Positions 32,066-41,185 are shown, counted from the stretch's first letter. The stretch is 42,260 bases of DNA from JAWXTK01 sp044433645 (GCA_044433645.1 JAWXTK010000020.1:1-42260); one strand, 5' to 3'. Program-made: numbers and translations. The notes: a model not told the origin generated them from the letters alone.

Positions 32066-32353
32066 CTAGTGTCTTAATAGCTTTTCGATCTGTTTTTTAA
32101 GCGCTGGCATACATTCATCCACCGACTCTTCAAAACTTTTGCTTTTGTGTTCTGCCACCAATACACTGCCTGGCATTTCTAGGCGAATAGTTGCAACCTT
32201 GTTGCCTTTTTCGTGGTCTTTGTCTATTTTTAATATTACCTCAGCACCTATGGCACTCTCGGCAAAACGTTCTAATTTACTTAACTTAGCTTCTACAAAA
32301 TCGAGCAATTTTTTGTCTGCATCGAACTTCACTGATTGAATTTTCACGTTCAT
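32066..32353 (-). CDS. hpf: Ribosome hibernation promoting factor, short form
   Basis: HPF/RaiA binds the 30S decoding centre and helps store ribosomes during slow growth. The 95-residue protein is the single beta-alpha-beta-beta-beta-alpha domain (MNVKIQSVKFDADKKLLDFV, GAEVILKIDKDHEKGNKVAT) without the C-terminal dimerisation domain of the long form. It overlaps the xer-type gene by 4 bp. In many Bacteroidota tRNA genes, tuf and secE follow here; in this window they do not. Confidence 0.93.
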   Translation of the reverse strand: MNVKIQSVKFDADKKLLDFVEAKLSKLERFAESAIGAEVILKIDKDHEKGNKVATIRLEMPGSVLVAEHKSKSFEESVDECMPALKKQIEKLLRH

Positions 32354-33258
32354 GGCTTGTCCTCCTCTTTTTTAAAGTTAATATTAGCCCTGGGGTGGGC
32401 AGTTTTATATATTTGTTTTAGTTTCGTTATGCTGTTATGAGTATAAATTTGTGTTGCACTCAGCGAGTTGTGTCCCAGCAATTCTTGTATCTCTCTAATA
32501 TCTGCTCCGGCATCCAACAAATGCGTTGCAAAACTGTGCCTAAGCACGTGAGGGCTACATTTTCCATATACTCCTTGGCTTTTGAGTCTAGCCTTTACCA
32601 CCTTGTAAATAGCATCGCGACTCATGGGCTTATGTTTATTATTTAAAATTAAGCAAAAATCTTCATCCTTGCAAATTTTTTGCTCTCTAATTTGCTCAAT
32701 ATAGTATTTTATTTGCTTTGATAGATTTTCTATCACGGGGATTTCCCTCTCTTTATCGCCCTTGCCCAGAACCCTAATGCGCGTAAAATCTGCACTCAGC
32801 GAGCTCACACGCAGTCCCTGCATCTCAGAAAGACGTATTCCAAGGCCATAAAAAAGATTGATTATTAAATTATCTCTCAAACTCTGGAAATCATCCCCCG
32901 TTTCACTTTCCAAGATTCGCTCCATTTTGCCCTCGCTCACATAAATTGGCAGGTGAGAAGGCGTTTTTAGAGCCTTAAAATTTTTTATAGGGCTGATTTC
33001 CACATATCCTCTACGCACCATATAATTAAAAAAAGAGCGCAGTGAGCTAAGCTTAGTATTCACAGACGAGGCTTTGAGATCCTTCATGCTCTGTACCCAG
33101 GCGCTGATATCCGAACTTTGCACAAGCGTGAAATCTAAATCATCATCACTTTGAGCGCAAAATTCCCTGAAACTTATTAAATCACGCTCATACCCTTTTA
33201 AGGTATGCTCGGAATAACGTTTTTCTGCTTTAAGATATGTAATAAATTCGTGTATCAT
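32350..33258 (-). CDS. XerC/XerD-type tyrosine recombinase
   Basis: The 302-residue protein has a SAM-like core-binding domain (1-95) and a catalytic domain with the full set of active-site residues: R142, K166, H237, R240, H263 and Y272 (HVLRHS, LLGHNS, QIYTH). It probably resolves chromosome dimers at dif. Its place next to hpf and near rpsU is conserved in Bacteroidota, which favours a chromosomal Xer protein over a mobile integrase. A -7 box TATCTTTG (33274-33267) lies only 8 bp before the ATG, so the message may be nearly leaderless. Confidence 0.93.
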   Translation of the reverse strand: MIHEFITYLKAEKRYSEHTLKGYERDLISFREFCAQSDDDLDFTLVQSSDISAWVQSMKDLKASSVNTKLSSLRSFFNYMVRRGYVEISPIKNFKALKTPSHLPIYVSEGKMERILESETGDDFQSLRDNLIINLFYGLGIRLSEMQGLRVSSLSADFTRIRVLGKGDKEREIPVIENLSKQIKYYIEQIREQKICKDEDFCLILNNKHKPMSRDAIYKVVKARLKSQGVYGKCSPHVLRHSFATHLLDAGADIREIQELLGHNSLSATQIYTHNSITKLKQIYKTAHPRANINFKKEEDKP

Positions 33259-33300
33259 GGCTCTAGCAAAGATAGAATTTATTTTTAATATCTAAGCGAT

Positions 33301-33702
33301 TTAAAAAATGATTTTTTGCAAGCAATAACGAAAATACGGAGCAGGAGAGCCCTGTTCAGACAGTATACTAATTTTAATCATCATACTTTCCCCCAACTGC
33401 GTGCTGGTAAGTTCATAAACATCCTCTTGAAATTCAGCATCGCCACTTGCTGAGAGTTCTGAGCTAATTTCCACCTTTAAAATTCTCTCTTTGTGATTGA
33501 AAGCATAGGCCATTTCCGTAAGACCACCTGGCCCAGTTTCTTTGATTCTCCCCACAGATTGACCGTCAGATATATATTGAGGACAAAATTCCCACTGCAT
33601 ACCCTTGACAAAATTATCGCTAAGTTGCCATTGTAAGTCAATAAATTTTTCTGCTGCAATAAATTGCCACCTACCTAAAAGTTGCGTTGTCATTTGATTC
33701 AT
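33301..33702 (-). CDS. Small lipocalin-like protein of unknown function
   Basis: I chose the ATG at 33702 (MNQMTTQLLGRWQFIAAEKF), giving 133 residues. A longer frame from 33861 would run through a terminator and a large hairpin and is rejected. The sequence is beta-rich and starts with the LLGRW pattern seen in lipocalin-like domains of Bacteroidota. There is no signal peptide. An upstream promoter, a structured RNA and a terminator precede it by 38 nt, so its expression may depend on read-through. Confidence 0.7.
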   Translation of the reverse strand: MNQMTTQLLGRWQFIAAEKFIDLQWQLSDNFVKGMQWEFCPQYISDGQSVGRIKETGPGGLTEMAYAFNHKERILKVEISSELSASGDAEFQEDVYELTSTQLGESMMIKISILSEQGSPAPYFRYCLQKIIF

Positions 33703-33740
33703 TTTAAATGATTTTTTGGATTTAATTTTAGAGAACGCGC

Positions 33741-33770
33741 AAAAAAAAGACACGAAACTCGAATGTTTCG
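33741..33770 (-). terminator. Intrinsic terminator upstream of the lipocalin-like gene
   Basis: On the minus strand CGAAAC-ATTCGA-GTTTCG (33770-33753) is followed after 4 nt by eight T (33748-33741). Its 5' arm shares one base with the closing stem of the large hairpin before it. Confidence 0.75.
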
Positions 33771-33941
33771 CACCAAGGTATCGGCAAACACCCATGCAAC
33801 GAACAGACGAGTCCGTGCCATTGGTGTACAGCAAAGACTTCGTCTGTTTATCTCGTTGCATTAAAATTTTGCCGATTTCTGGTGCAAAAACAAACAGCTT
33901 AAAGCTTAAAATTTTCTTTATACTTTAACTTTATATTTTCA
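33741..33941 (-). ncRNA. Candidate structured RNA, about 200 nt, promoter to terminator
   Basis: The predicted start is near 33941. The core is a long rod: GCACCA/TGGTGC (33885-33880 with 33775-33770), ATCGGCAAA/TTTGCCGAT (33876-33868 with 33788-33780), ATGCAACGA/TCGTTGCAT (33861-33853 with 33802-33794) and ACAGACGA/TCGTCTGT (33847-33840 with 33810-33803). The internal loops are small and the apical loop is 29 nt. A terminator follows directly. It can be a free-standing small RNA or an attenuator for the 133-residue gene downstream. The long rod recalls 6S RNA, but the large central bubble of 6S is not evident. Confidence 0.75.
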
Positions 33942-33947
33942 TAAGCA

Positions 33948-33978
33948 CAAAGATAGAATTTATTTAGCTACAAACAAA
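33948..33978 (-). promoter_or_regulatory. Sigma-ABfr promoter of the structured RNA
   Basis: On the minus strand TTTG (33978-33975), exactly 19 nt and TATCTTTG (33955-33948) match the full consensus. Confidence 0.85.
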
Positions 33979-34019
33979 AAATAGGAGTAACTAACAAGTT
34001 TATATGTTAGTTACTCCTA
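33972..34019 (-). terminator. rpsU terminator
   Basis: A perfect 15-bp stem TAGGAGTAACTAACA/TGTTAGTTACTCCTA (33982-33996 with 34005-34019) is followed on the minus strand by T6. Its tail overlaps the -33 box of the next promoter. A second hairpin, GGGTGGCTT/AAGTCACCC, lies at 34036-34058. Confidence 0.85.
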
Positions 34020-34080
34020 GTTAAAGTATAACAAAGGGTGGCTTATTTAAAAGTCACCCCCGATTTGTATGATACGACTA

Positions 34081-34272
34081 CTATTCCTCGTCGCGGTACA
34101 TATTCTCTACGTAGATTGCGTGAAGTTTAGCAACACGTTTAGAGATAGATGGTTTTGTGAAATATTGACGAGCACGTAGTTCTTTAAGAACGCCTGTTCT
34201 TTCGTATTTTCTTTTAAATTTTTTAAGAGCTCTTTCGATATTTTCGCCCTCTTTGATTGGCATGATAATCAT
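34081..34272 (-). CDS. rpsU: 30S ribosomal protein S21
   Basis: S21 contacts the anti-Shine-Dalgarno region of 16S rRNA; in Bacteroidota it helps hide that region, in line with the lack of Shine-Dalgarno sequences here. The 63 residues read PIKEGENIERALKKFKRKYE and end RDEE. The start is either MIIMPIK or the methionine three codons later. Confidence 0.93.
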   Translation of the reverse strand: MIIMPIKEGENIERALKKFKRKYERTGVLKELRARQYFTKPSISKRVAKLHAIYVENMYRDEE

Positions 34273-34344
34273 AATCGTAAATTTTTTATCGTTTTTATTA
34301 TTTTTTTTGTTTTTTTGACAAAGCTCATAACATTTGTCGGGTGT

Positions 34345-35205
34345 TTAGTGGTTAAAAATGAGATAATCGGAGAGCTTTTGGGCTTCCTCACGCGTTAAAA
34401 TATGTGCTTCAATCATCTCTGTTATACTACCTAAACCTCCCTTCAATTGTCTGTGTTTTAATACTTTGCGTATGATGAGACCCGTCATATAAGGGTGCTC
34501 TTTCATAATTTCAGCGCCTGCAAAGTTAATATCTATTTTTGAAATATCATCATTTTTTACAAAAATTTCTTTCTCAAAGCGCAAAAAATTCTTTTCCATC
34601 ATTCCTTCAACCTCCTTTAACTGAGATATTTTGGTAAATCCACCTAGGCGTGTGCGATACTCAATTATGCGTCTGGCAGTCAATTCGCCTATCCCTGGCA
34701 GGGAGTCCAACTGAGCTAAAGTAGCCACATTAATATCAACTAATTTTTTAGGTTTTTTGACTTCAACTTTTACTGTGTCCTTTTGCAATTCACGCTGTAT
34801 TTTTATATAAGGTTCAAGAGCATAAAACACCGAATCGCTCACTTGATAAAGGGTAGCAAAATCCGTGGCCAACTCAAACACCTTATTATATTTAGTCCTA
34901 TATTTTATTATCCCAGCAGCCTCTGAGGCAGAAAAACCCAAAGCTCTAAGCCCCTTAAAATCTATGGTGTTGGGGTCAAAATCAAAGAGAACTATCTCCT
35001 CTTTCTGTACCTCAACCTTAGCTTTTTTAGCTTCTACAACTTGCTGTTGGCGAACACCCACAAGCGTATCGCTCAACACCACAAAACTATCCTCGACCTT
35101 AACTCTAGTTAACCCACCAAAGAACTTAACAATTATCAAAACAGCCACCATAAGCACCAGTGTTCCACGCACTTGCGAAGAAGTCAAGGACAAATATTTT
35201 TTCAT
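34345..35205 (-). CDS. Membrane-anchored helix-hairpin-helix (ComEA-like) protein
   Basis: This 286-residue protein has one N-terminal membrane segment (about 13-30) and three helix-hairpin-helix modules (about 75-135, 158-215 and 222-285). The middle one, DINVATLAQLDSLPGIGELT, is the typical ComEA-type DNA-binding motif. It probably binds DNA outside the cytoplasm, possibly in uptake or repair; no other competence gene is near. Its start overlaps the ubiD-like gene by 4 bp, so the two are translationally coupled. Confidence 0.85.
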   Translation of the reverse strand: MKKYLSLTSSQVRGTLVLMVAVLIIVKFFGGLTRVKVEDSFVVLSDTLVGVRQQQVVEAKKAKVEVQKEEIVLFDFDPNTIDFKGLRALGFSASEAAGIIKYRTKYNKVFELATDFATLYQVSDSVFYALEPYIKIQRELQKDTVKVEVKKPKKLVDINVATLAQLDSLPGIGELTARRIIEYRTRLGGFTKISQLKEVEGMMEKNFLRFEKEIFVKNDDISKIDINFAGAEIMKEHPYMTGLIIRKVLKHRQLKGGLGSITEMIEAHILTREEAQKLSDYLIFNH

Positions 35206-37028
35206 CGCTGAGCCCCCTCTCCATAGCTAAGTTTACTATAAATCAGCGACGGCGAGCTAATTTTTTCACCTATTTTATATTCGCTCCACCTCTTATCTAC
35301 TAGCTTTATCGTTTGCTTATCGCTCACCACAACATTAGGCCAACGCTCGGGATTTCCCTCGCTTTTGGATATCTTGCACCTCGCATCCACTATCATAACA
35401 TTTTCATAGATTTCGACATCTCGCTGGGGCTCAATATTGGCCGTAATTTGCCATAATAAATCCTCGCCACGAAGCTCGCTCTGAGCCTCGGATAAGAGAA
35501 CAATAAATTTAATGCCCGAGAAATTATTTTCATCAATAAATCTCTTGGCCTCACCCCTAGCCTCAGTGTTTTCTAGCATCTCATCGCAGGGCAAAAGAGC
35601 TGCTCGCCACCTTTTAGCATAAGTCCAAATTCCCTCGCTCTCAGGGTCATAGACCAAAGGCTCAATCTCGCCCCCAGAGCTAAGATCCAGGGCTAATTTC
35701 CCTCCCTGCCCACACTCAGAGCTAGCATGATCTAGCACATCATACACCCCCGAAGAAAAGAAGCTATCTCTCTGAGGATTAAACCCTTGCACTAGTTCTG
35801 ACACTGCGTCTATATTTCTGACATCTGTGCTTTCAGGACATAAAACCACCACTTTATTAAACATCATCTGCCCAGCGCCCCATAGACTACTAGCCACTTT
35901 TTTTACTTGAGCTGCATACGAGGTTTTAAGTGAAATCAAGGCCAAATTATGAGCCACGCCAGCAAAGGGCATATACATATCGCAAAGCTCAGGTTGAAGA
36001 GCTAGGCGCATAGGTTCAAGGAATATTTTTTCGCTAGCCTCAGCTATATAAGCATCCTCCTGAGGAGGCACTCCCACCAAGGTAGCAGGGTAAATCGCAT
36101 CCTTGCGATGAGTCAAGGCCGTAACATGAAAGACAGGATAGTTATCTGTGAGTGAGTAAAAACCAGTGTGGTCACCAAAAGGCCCCTCAACCACTTTTCC
36201 CTCTGCAAAATCAACATAGCCCTCCAACACAAAATCGCAATTAGAAGGTATCCAAATATCATTAGTCAAACTCTTAACCAACTTCACTGATTTCTTGCGT
36301 ATAAAACCTGCCAAAAGATACTCGTCCATATTATCTGGCATGGGCGCAGTGGCTACATAAGTATAACTAGGGTCACCCCCTAAGCACACTGTAACAGGCA
36401 TAATCTTTTTCTGCTCGGCATAACCCCTAGCATGCCTAGCGCCCGTTTTGTGTATATGCCAGTGCATACCCGTAGTGTTTTTTGAGAGTTGCTGCATACG
36501 ATACATCCCAAGGTTAGGAATCTCAGTCTCAGGGTCTAAAGTATGCACCAAGGGCAAAGTAACAAATCTTCCACCATCCTCTGGCCAACATTTCAAAATT
36601 GGCAACATATCCAAGTCCACCTCATCACCCATATAAACCACGCTTTGACACTCACCCCTGCTCTTAGAGTGTTTGGGCAACCAGCGCGACATTTCGGCAA
36701 GCAAAGGCAACATTTTTAGTTTATCCGAAAACGAGTTTTTAGGCGAAGTTGCACCCTTAATTATATCAGCTATACGCACTCGCAAATCATCGGGATGCTC
36801 AACCCCCAGAGCCATAGAAATTCTCTCTCTAGAGCCCATCATATTAGTCAACACAGGGAAGTCTGTGGCCGTATTTTCAAACAACAAGGCCTTGCCCCCA
36901 CCATGAGTTTTGCTGATTCTATCTGTAATTTCGCTTATTTCTAAAGAACTACTCACAGGGGCTGAAATTCTCAGCAACTGATTGTTTTTCTCCAATTTTT
37001 TAACAAAATCTCTTAAATTCTTATACAT
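35202..37028 (-). CDS. ubiD: UbiD-family decarboxylase
   Basis: UbiD enzymes use prenylated FMN to decarboxylate aromatic acids. The 608-residue protein shows the family pattern: AFLLFENTATDFPVLTNMMG-like core (48-66), GMYRMQ, and the segment EGPFGDHTGFYS with the conserved glutamate and histidine region. In Bacteroidota, which use menaquinone, such proteins are candidates for a decarboxylation step in menaquinone synthesis; the partner flavin prenyltransferase UbiX is not in the window. A -7 box TATTTTTG lies at 37054-37047 on the minus strand. Confidence 0.9.
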   Translation of the reverse strand: MYKNLRDFVKKLEKNNQLLRISAPVSSSLEISEITDRISKTHGGGKALLFENTATDFPVLTNMMGSRERISMALGVEHPDDLRVRIADIIKGATSPKNSFSDKLKMLPLLAEMSRWLPKHSKSRGECQSVVYMGDEVDLDMLPILKCWPEDGGRFVTLPLVHTLDPETEIPNLGMYRMQQLSKNTTGMHWHIHKTGARHARGYAEQKKIMPVTVCLGGDPSYTYVATAPMPDNMDEYLLAGFIRKKSVKLVKSLTNDIWIPSNCDFVLEGYVDFAEGKVVEGPFGDHTGFYSLTDNYPVFHVTALTHRKDAIYPATLVGVPPQEDAYIAEASEKIFLEPMRLALQPELCDMYMPFAGVAHNLALISLKTSYAAQVKKVASSLWGAGQMMFNKVVVLCPESTDVRNIDAVSELVQGFNPQRDSFFSSGVYDVLDHASSECGQGGKLALDLSSGGEIEPLVYDPESEGIWTYAKRWRAALLPCDEMLENTEARGEAKRFIDENNFSGIKFIVLLSEAQSELRGEDLLWQITANIEPQRDVEIYENVMIVDARCKISKSEGNPERWPNVVVSDKQTIKLVDKRWSEYKIGEKISSPSLIYSKLSYGEGAQR

Positions 37029-37086
37029 ATATTAATGTGTTTGGCACAAAAATACGTTTTTTTTAGAGTTTTTAAATAAAACTTTG

Positions 37087-37094
37087 TAACTTTG
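37087..37094 (+). promoter_or_regulatory. -7 box of the mutAB promoter
   Basis: TAACTTTG matches TAnnTTTG, 53 bp before the mutA ATG and back-to-back with the ubiD promoter. The -33 element is weak. Confidence 0.5.
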
Positions 37095-37147
37095 TTGGTC
37101 TTTTATTGCAAAAAATAAAAACAATATAATCTCAAAATAAATTATTT

Positions 37148-39040
37148 ATGGCAAACAAAACACAGCAAAAGCTGTTTGCAGAATTTCCACCAGTGACAAC
37201 TGAGCAATGGGAAGCAGCAATCACAGCAGACCTGAAAGGAGCTGATTACGAGCGCAAACTCGTATGGAAAACTGCCGAAGGATTTAACGTTCGTCCTTAC
37301 TATCGCGCAGAAGATTTAAAAGAAATTTCTTTCCTTGGTTCAAAAAGTGGAGAATTTCCTTTTGTTAGAGGTATCAAACACTGTAACTCATGGCTTGTGT
37401 ACCAAACAGTCAAAGTAACCGACCCAGCTAAAGACAACCTAACTCTAAAAGAGTACAAAAAAGGTGGTGTAACCTCTGTTGGTCTTATTATCGACAACCA
37501 AGAATTTACTTTGGAAGAGCTAGAGGTTCTACTTGAAGGCCTTGGCATCACAGCATTTGAATATACTCTTGGTGGTCACGCTTCTAGCAAAGTTATGGAT
37601 ATGTTCCTAGCTAAAGCTGAGTGCGAGGGCGTAGACAAAGAAATGTTTACACTTAACCTAAACCAAGACCCTATCTTAGGCAAGCTTGCGCTTAAAGGTT
37701 CATTTGGTTGCTCAAAAGACGGCAGCAAACACTTCAACGCTATCAAAAATCGTATCGAGGGCCTTGCTAAATACGACAAAGTTAAAGTCGTAAATGTTAA
37801 CGGCTCTGTTTTCCACAACTCAGGCTCAACTATAGTTCAAGAATTGGCTTACACACTAGCTGCTGGTCACGATTACTTGGTTAAACTTATGGAACTAGGA
37901 CTAAGTGTAGACGAAGTTGCATCTCGCATGCGCTTTACTATGGCTATTAGCTCTAACTACTTTATGGAAATCGCTAAAATCCGTGCAGCTCGTATGCTAT
38001 GGGCAAACATCGTTAGCGCTTATGCTCCTAAGAAAAAATGTTCTCCAAAAATGTTCATTCACGCTGTGACTTCTAAATGGAACATGAGCGTTTATGATCC
38101 TTATGTAAATATGCTACGTGGCACAACTGAGGCTATGAGCGCAACTATGGCAGGGGTTCACTCTTTGGAAGTTCTTCCATTTGATGCAGCCTTTGAAGAG
38201 CCAACTGAGTTCTCGGCTCGTATCGCACGTAACGTACAACTACTTCTTAAACACGAATCTCACATAGATCAAGTTATAGACCCAGCAGGTGGTTCTTACT
38301 ACATTGAAACTCTTACTAAAAACATTGCTGAGCAAGCTTGGGCTTTGTTTAAAGAGGTAGAAGACAAAGGTGGTTATACAGCAGCGTTCTTCGCAGGTGA
38401 TATTCAATCATCTATCGAGGCTTCGGCTGCTAAAAAAGATATGATGATAGCAACTCGCCGTCTAACTATCCTAGGAACTAACCAATTCCCTAACTTTAAC
38501 GAGGTGGCAGATGAGGCTGTTAGCGAGGATACTGTAACAGCTAAAGCTCACAAATGTGACTGTGGTTGCACAGCATCTAATGAAGGAGCTGTTAAAGTAC
38601 TTATTCCTTACCGTGGGGCTATGGCATTTGAGCAAATGCGCTTGGATGTAGACCGTTCGGGTAAAGAGCCTAAAGCATTTATGTTAACTTGTGGTTCACT
38701 TGCATTTGCACGTGCACGCGCTCAGTTTGCATGTAACTTCTTTGCTTGTGCTGGTATACGTGTTCAAGACAACACTTATTTCCAAACTATAGAAGAAGGC
38801 GTTGCAGCTGCTAAAGCATCGGGTGCTGAGATAGTTGTAATCTGTGCAGCAGACGACGATTATGCAACACTTGCTCCTGAGGCTAAAGCACAATTAGGCG
38901 ATGATGTAACTTTTGTTGTTGCAGGCGCGCCAAAATGTCAAGGCGAACTAGAGGAAAAAGGAATTAAGAATTTCATTAGCGTTAAAAGCAACGTGCTTGA
39001 AACTCTTAAATCTTATTTACAAACTTTAGGAATTAAATAA
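37148..39040 (+). CDS. mutA: Methylmalonyl-CoA mutase small subunit
   Basis: MutA is the non-catalytic partner of MutB in the B12-dependent interconversion of succinyl-CoA and methylmalonyl-CoA, part of propionate formation in Bacteroidota. The 630 residues contain a degenerate TIM barrel (about 1-450) and a degenerate B12-binding fold (about 480-630) without DxHxxG. The linker carries the cluster C470-D-C472-G-C474, which is unusual for this subunit. mutB follows after 9 bp. Confidence 0.95.
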   Translation: MANKTQQKLFAEFPPVTTEQWEAAITADLKGADYERKLVWKTAEGFNVRPYYRAEDLKEISFLGSKSGEFPFVRGIKHCNSWLVYQTVKVTDPAKDNLTLKEYKKGGVTSVGLIIDNQEFTLEELEVLLEGLGITAFEYTLGGHASSKVMDMFLAKAECEGVDKEMFTLNLNQDPILGKLALKGSFGCSKDGSKHFNAIKNRIEGLAKYDKVKVVNVNGSVFHNSGSTIVQELAYTLAAGHDYLVKLMELGLSVDEVASRMRFTMAISSNYFMEIAKIRAARMLWANIVSAYAPKKKCSPKMFIHAVTSKWNMSVYDPYVNMLRGTTEAMSATMAGVHSLEVLPFDAAFEEPTEFSARIARNVQLLLKHESHIDQVIDPAGGSYYIETLTKNIAEQAWALFKEVEDKGGYTAAFFAGDIQSSIEASAAKKDMMIATRRLTILGTNQFPNFNEVADEAVSEDTVTAKAHKCDCGCTASNEGAVKVLIPYRGAMAFEQMRLDVDRSGKEPKAFMLTCGSLAFARARAQFACNFFACAGIRVQDNTYFQTIEEGVAAAKASGAEIVVICAADDDYATLAPEAKAQLGDDVTFVVAGAPKCQGELEEKGIKNFISVKSNVLETLKSYLQTLGIK

Positions 39041-39049
39041 GAGGAAATT

Positions 39050-41185
39050 ATGAGAGCAAAATATCAAGATATATCATTTAACGCTGCAACAGGATGTTGT
39101 GGCAAAGCAGAGCAAAGCCACGATTCATTCACATGGCTTACTCCCGAGAAAATCGAGATTAAAGGTACTTACAGTGCCGAAGATCTAGAGGGCATGGAGC
39201 ACCTGAACTACTCGGCAGGTATAGCGCCTTTCTTGCGTGGTCCTTACTCTACTATGTATGTTATGCGTCCATGGACAGTGCGTCAATATGCAGGTTTTTC
39301 TACGGCCGAGGAGTCAAATGCTTTTTATCGTCGTAACCTTGCATCTGGTCAAAAAGGTCTTTCAGTTGCCTTTGACTTGGCTACTCACCGTGGTTACAAT
39401 GCCGACCACCCTAGGGTTGTTGGTGATGTTGGTAAAGCTGGGGTATCTATCTGTTCGGTTGAGGATATGAAAGTTTTGTTTGATGGTATTCCATTGGATA
39501 AAATGTCTGTGTCTATGACTATGAACGGTGCCGTTCTTCCAATTTTGGCTTTCTACATTGTAGCAGGTCTTGAACAAGGATGTTCATTGGCTCAACTTAG
39601 TGGAACTATCCAAAACGATATTCTTAAAGAATTTATGGTGCGTAATACTTATATCTACCCACCAGAATTTTCTATGAAAATCATCGCTGATATCTTTGAG
39701 TACACATCTCAAAATATGCCTAAATTCAACTCTATATCTATCTCGGGCTACCACATGCAAGAGGCAGGTGCTACGGCAGATATAGAACTTGCTTACACAC
39801 TAGCTGACGGTCTTGAGTACCTTCGTACAGGTGTTAACGCAGGCATGAGTGTGGATACATTTGCACCACGTCTATCGTTCTTCTGGGCTATCGGTATGAA
39901 CCACTTTATGGAGATTGCTAAGATGCGTGCAGCTCGTTTACTTTGGGCTAAGATTGTTAAACAATTTAATCCTCAAAACCCAAAATCACTTGCCTTGCGT
40001 ACTCACTCGCAAACTTCAGGCTGGTCGCTAACTGAGCAAGATCCATTTAACAACGTTGCACGTACAGCTATCGAGGCTATGGGAGCAGCTCTAGGTCACA
40101 CTCAATCGCTACACACAAATGCGCTTGATGAGGCTATCGCACTTCCAACTGACTTCTCGGCTCGTATCGCACGTAACACACAAATTTACATACAAGAGGA
40201 AACAGATATTTGCCGCGAGGTAGACCCATGGGCAGGTTCTTATTATATAGAGTCTCTAACTCAGGAAATCGCCGAGAAAGCATGGGCACTTATCCAAGAA
40301 GTTGAAGAACTTGGAGGTATGGCCAAAGCTATTGAGACAGGTATTCCTAAAATGCGTATCGAAGAGGCAGCAGCAAGAAAACAAGCTCGTATTGACTCAA
40401 ACAACGATATTATCGTAGGTTTGAACAAATACCGTTTGGAGAAAGAAGCTCCTATTGATATTCTAGCTGTTGACAACACAGCAGTTCGTATAGCTCAAAT
40501 TGAGCGCCTTAACTCTCTTCGCTCTAATCGCGATGAGCAAGCAGTTAAAGCAGCTTTGGCAGCTATCACAGAATGTGTTAAAACAAAACAAGGCAACTTA
40601 CTTGAATTGGCTGTTGAGGCGGCTAAACTTCGCGCATCACTTGGAGAAATCTCAGATGCTTGCGAAGAAGTAGTAGGTCGTTACAAAGCAGTTATTCGTT
40701 CAATTTCAGGTGTTTATAGCGAAGAAGTGAAAAATGATGATTCATTTGCTGAGGCTAAGGCCATGGCAGAAAAATTTGCGAAAAAAGAAGGTCGTCAACC
40801 TCGTATTATGATAGCAAAACTTGGCCAGGACGGTCACGACCGTGGTGCTAAAGTTGTTGCTACGGGTTATGCCGACATAGGTTTTGATGTTGATATGGGA
40901 CCTTTGTTCCAAACTCCAGAGGAGGCAGCTAAACAAGCTGTTGAGAATGATGTTCACGTTGTTGGGGTATCGTCTTTGGCCGCTGGTCACTTGACTTTAG
41001 TTCCACAAATCATTGCTGAGTTGGCAAAACTTGGCCGTGAGGACATTATCGTTATCGTGGGTGGTGTTATTCCTGCTCAGGACTACGACCAACTTTACAA
41101 AGATGGTGCTGCTGCGATTTTTGGCCCTGGTACTCCAGTGTCAGCTGCCGCAGTTAAGATGTTAGAAATCTTGTTAGACGACTAA
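39050..41185 (+). CDS. mutB: Methylmalonyl-CoA mutase large (catalytic) subunit
   Basis: MutB binds adenosylcobalamin and the CoA substrate. The 711 residues contain the TIM barrel with RPWTVRQYAGFSTAEESNAF (73-92) and H235 in SGYHMQEAGA. The cobalamin domain shows D594-G-H596-D-R-G599 (DxHxxG, with the cobalt-ligating histidine). The length is normal. A typical partner, the GTPase MeaB/ArgK, is not directly downstream. Confidence 0.98.
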   Translation: MRAKYQDISFNAATGCCGKAEQSHDSFTWLTPEKIEIKGTYSAEDLEGMEHLNYSAGIAPFLRGPYSTMYVMRPWTVRQYAGFSTAEESNAFYRRNLASGQKGLSVAFDLATHRGYNADHPRVVGDVGKAGVSICSVEDMKVLFDGIPLDKMSVSMTMNGAVLPILAFYIVAGLEQGCSLAQLSGTIQNDILKEFMVRNTYIYPPEFSMKIIADIFEYTSQNMPKFNSISISGYHMQEAGATADIELAYTLADGLEYLRTGVNAGMSVDTFAPRLSFFWAIGMNHFMEIAKMRAARLLWAKIVKQFNPQNPKSLALRTHSQTSGWSLTEQDPFNNVARTAIEAMGAALGHTQSLHTNALDEAIALPTDFSARIARNTQIYIQEETDICREVDPWAGSYYIESLTQEIAEKAWALIQEVEELGGMAKAIETGIPKMRIEEAAARKQARIDSNNDIIVGLNKYRLEKEAPIDILAVDNTAVRIAQIERLNSLRSNRDEQAVKAALAAITECVKTKQGNLLELAVEAAKLRASLGEISDACEEVVGRYKAVIRSISGVYSEEVKNDDSFAEAKAMAEKFAKKEGRQPRIMIAKLGQDGHDRGAKVVATGYADIGFDVDMGPLFQTPEEAAKQAVENDVHVVGVSSLAAGHLTLVPQIIAELAKLGREDIIVIVGGVIPAQDYDQLYKDGAAAIFGPGTPVSAAAVKMLEILLDD

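Noticed and set aside
33703..33861. N-terminal extension of the lipocalin-like protein to 186 residues
   Set aside because: The extension would translate the large hairpin and the terminator, is cysteine- and serine-rich without resemblance to the domain, and starts inside a stem. The ATG at 33702 fits the LLGRW domain start.
33741..33941. 6S RNA
   Set aside because: Length and rod shape fit, but the large open central bubble typical of 6S RNA is not seen; internal loops are only 3-6 nt. It remains to be tested with the Rfam model.
37148..39040. MutA as a decayed MutB copy
   Set aside because: Absence of DxHxxG is normal for the small subunit of the heterodimeric enzyme, and the frame is intact with full length.
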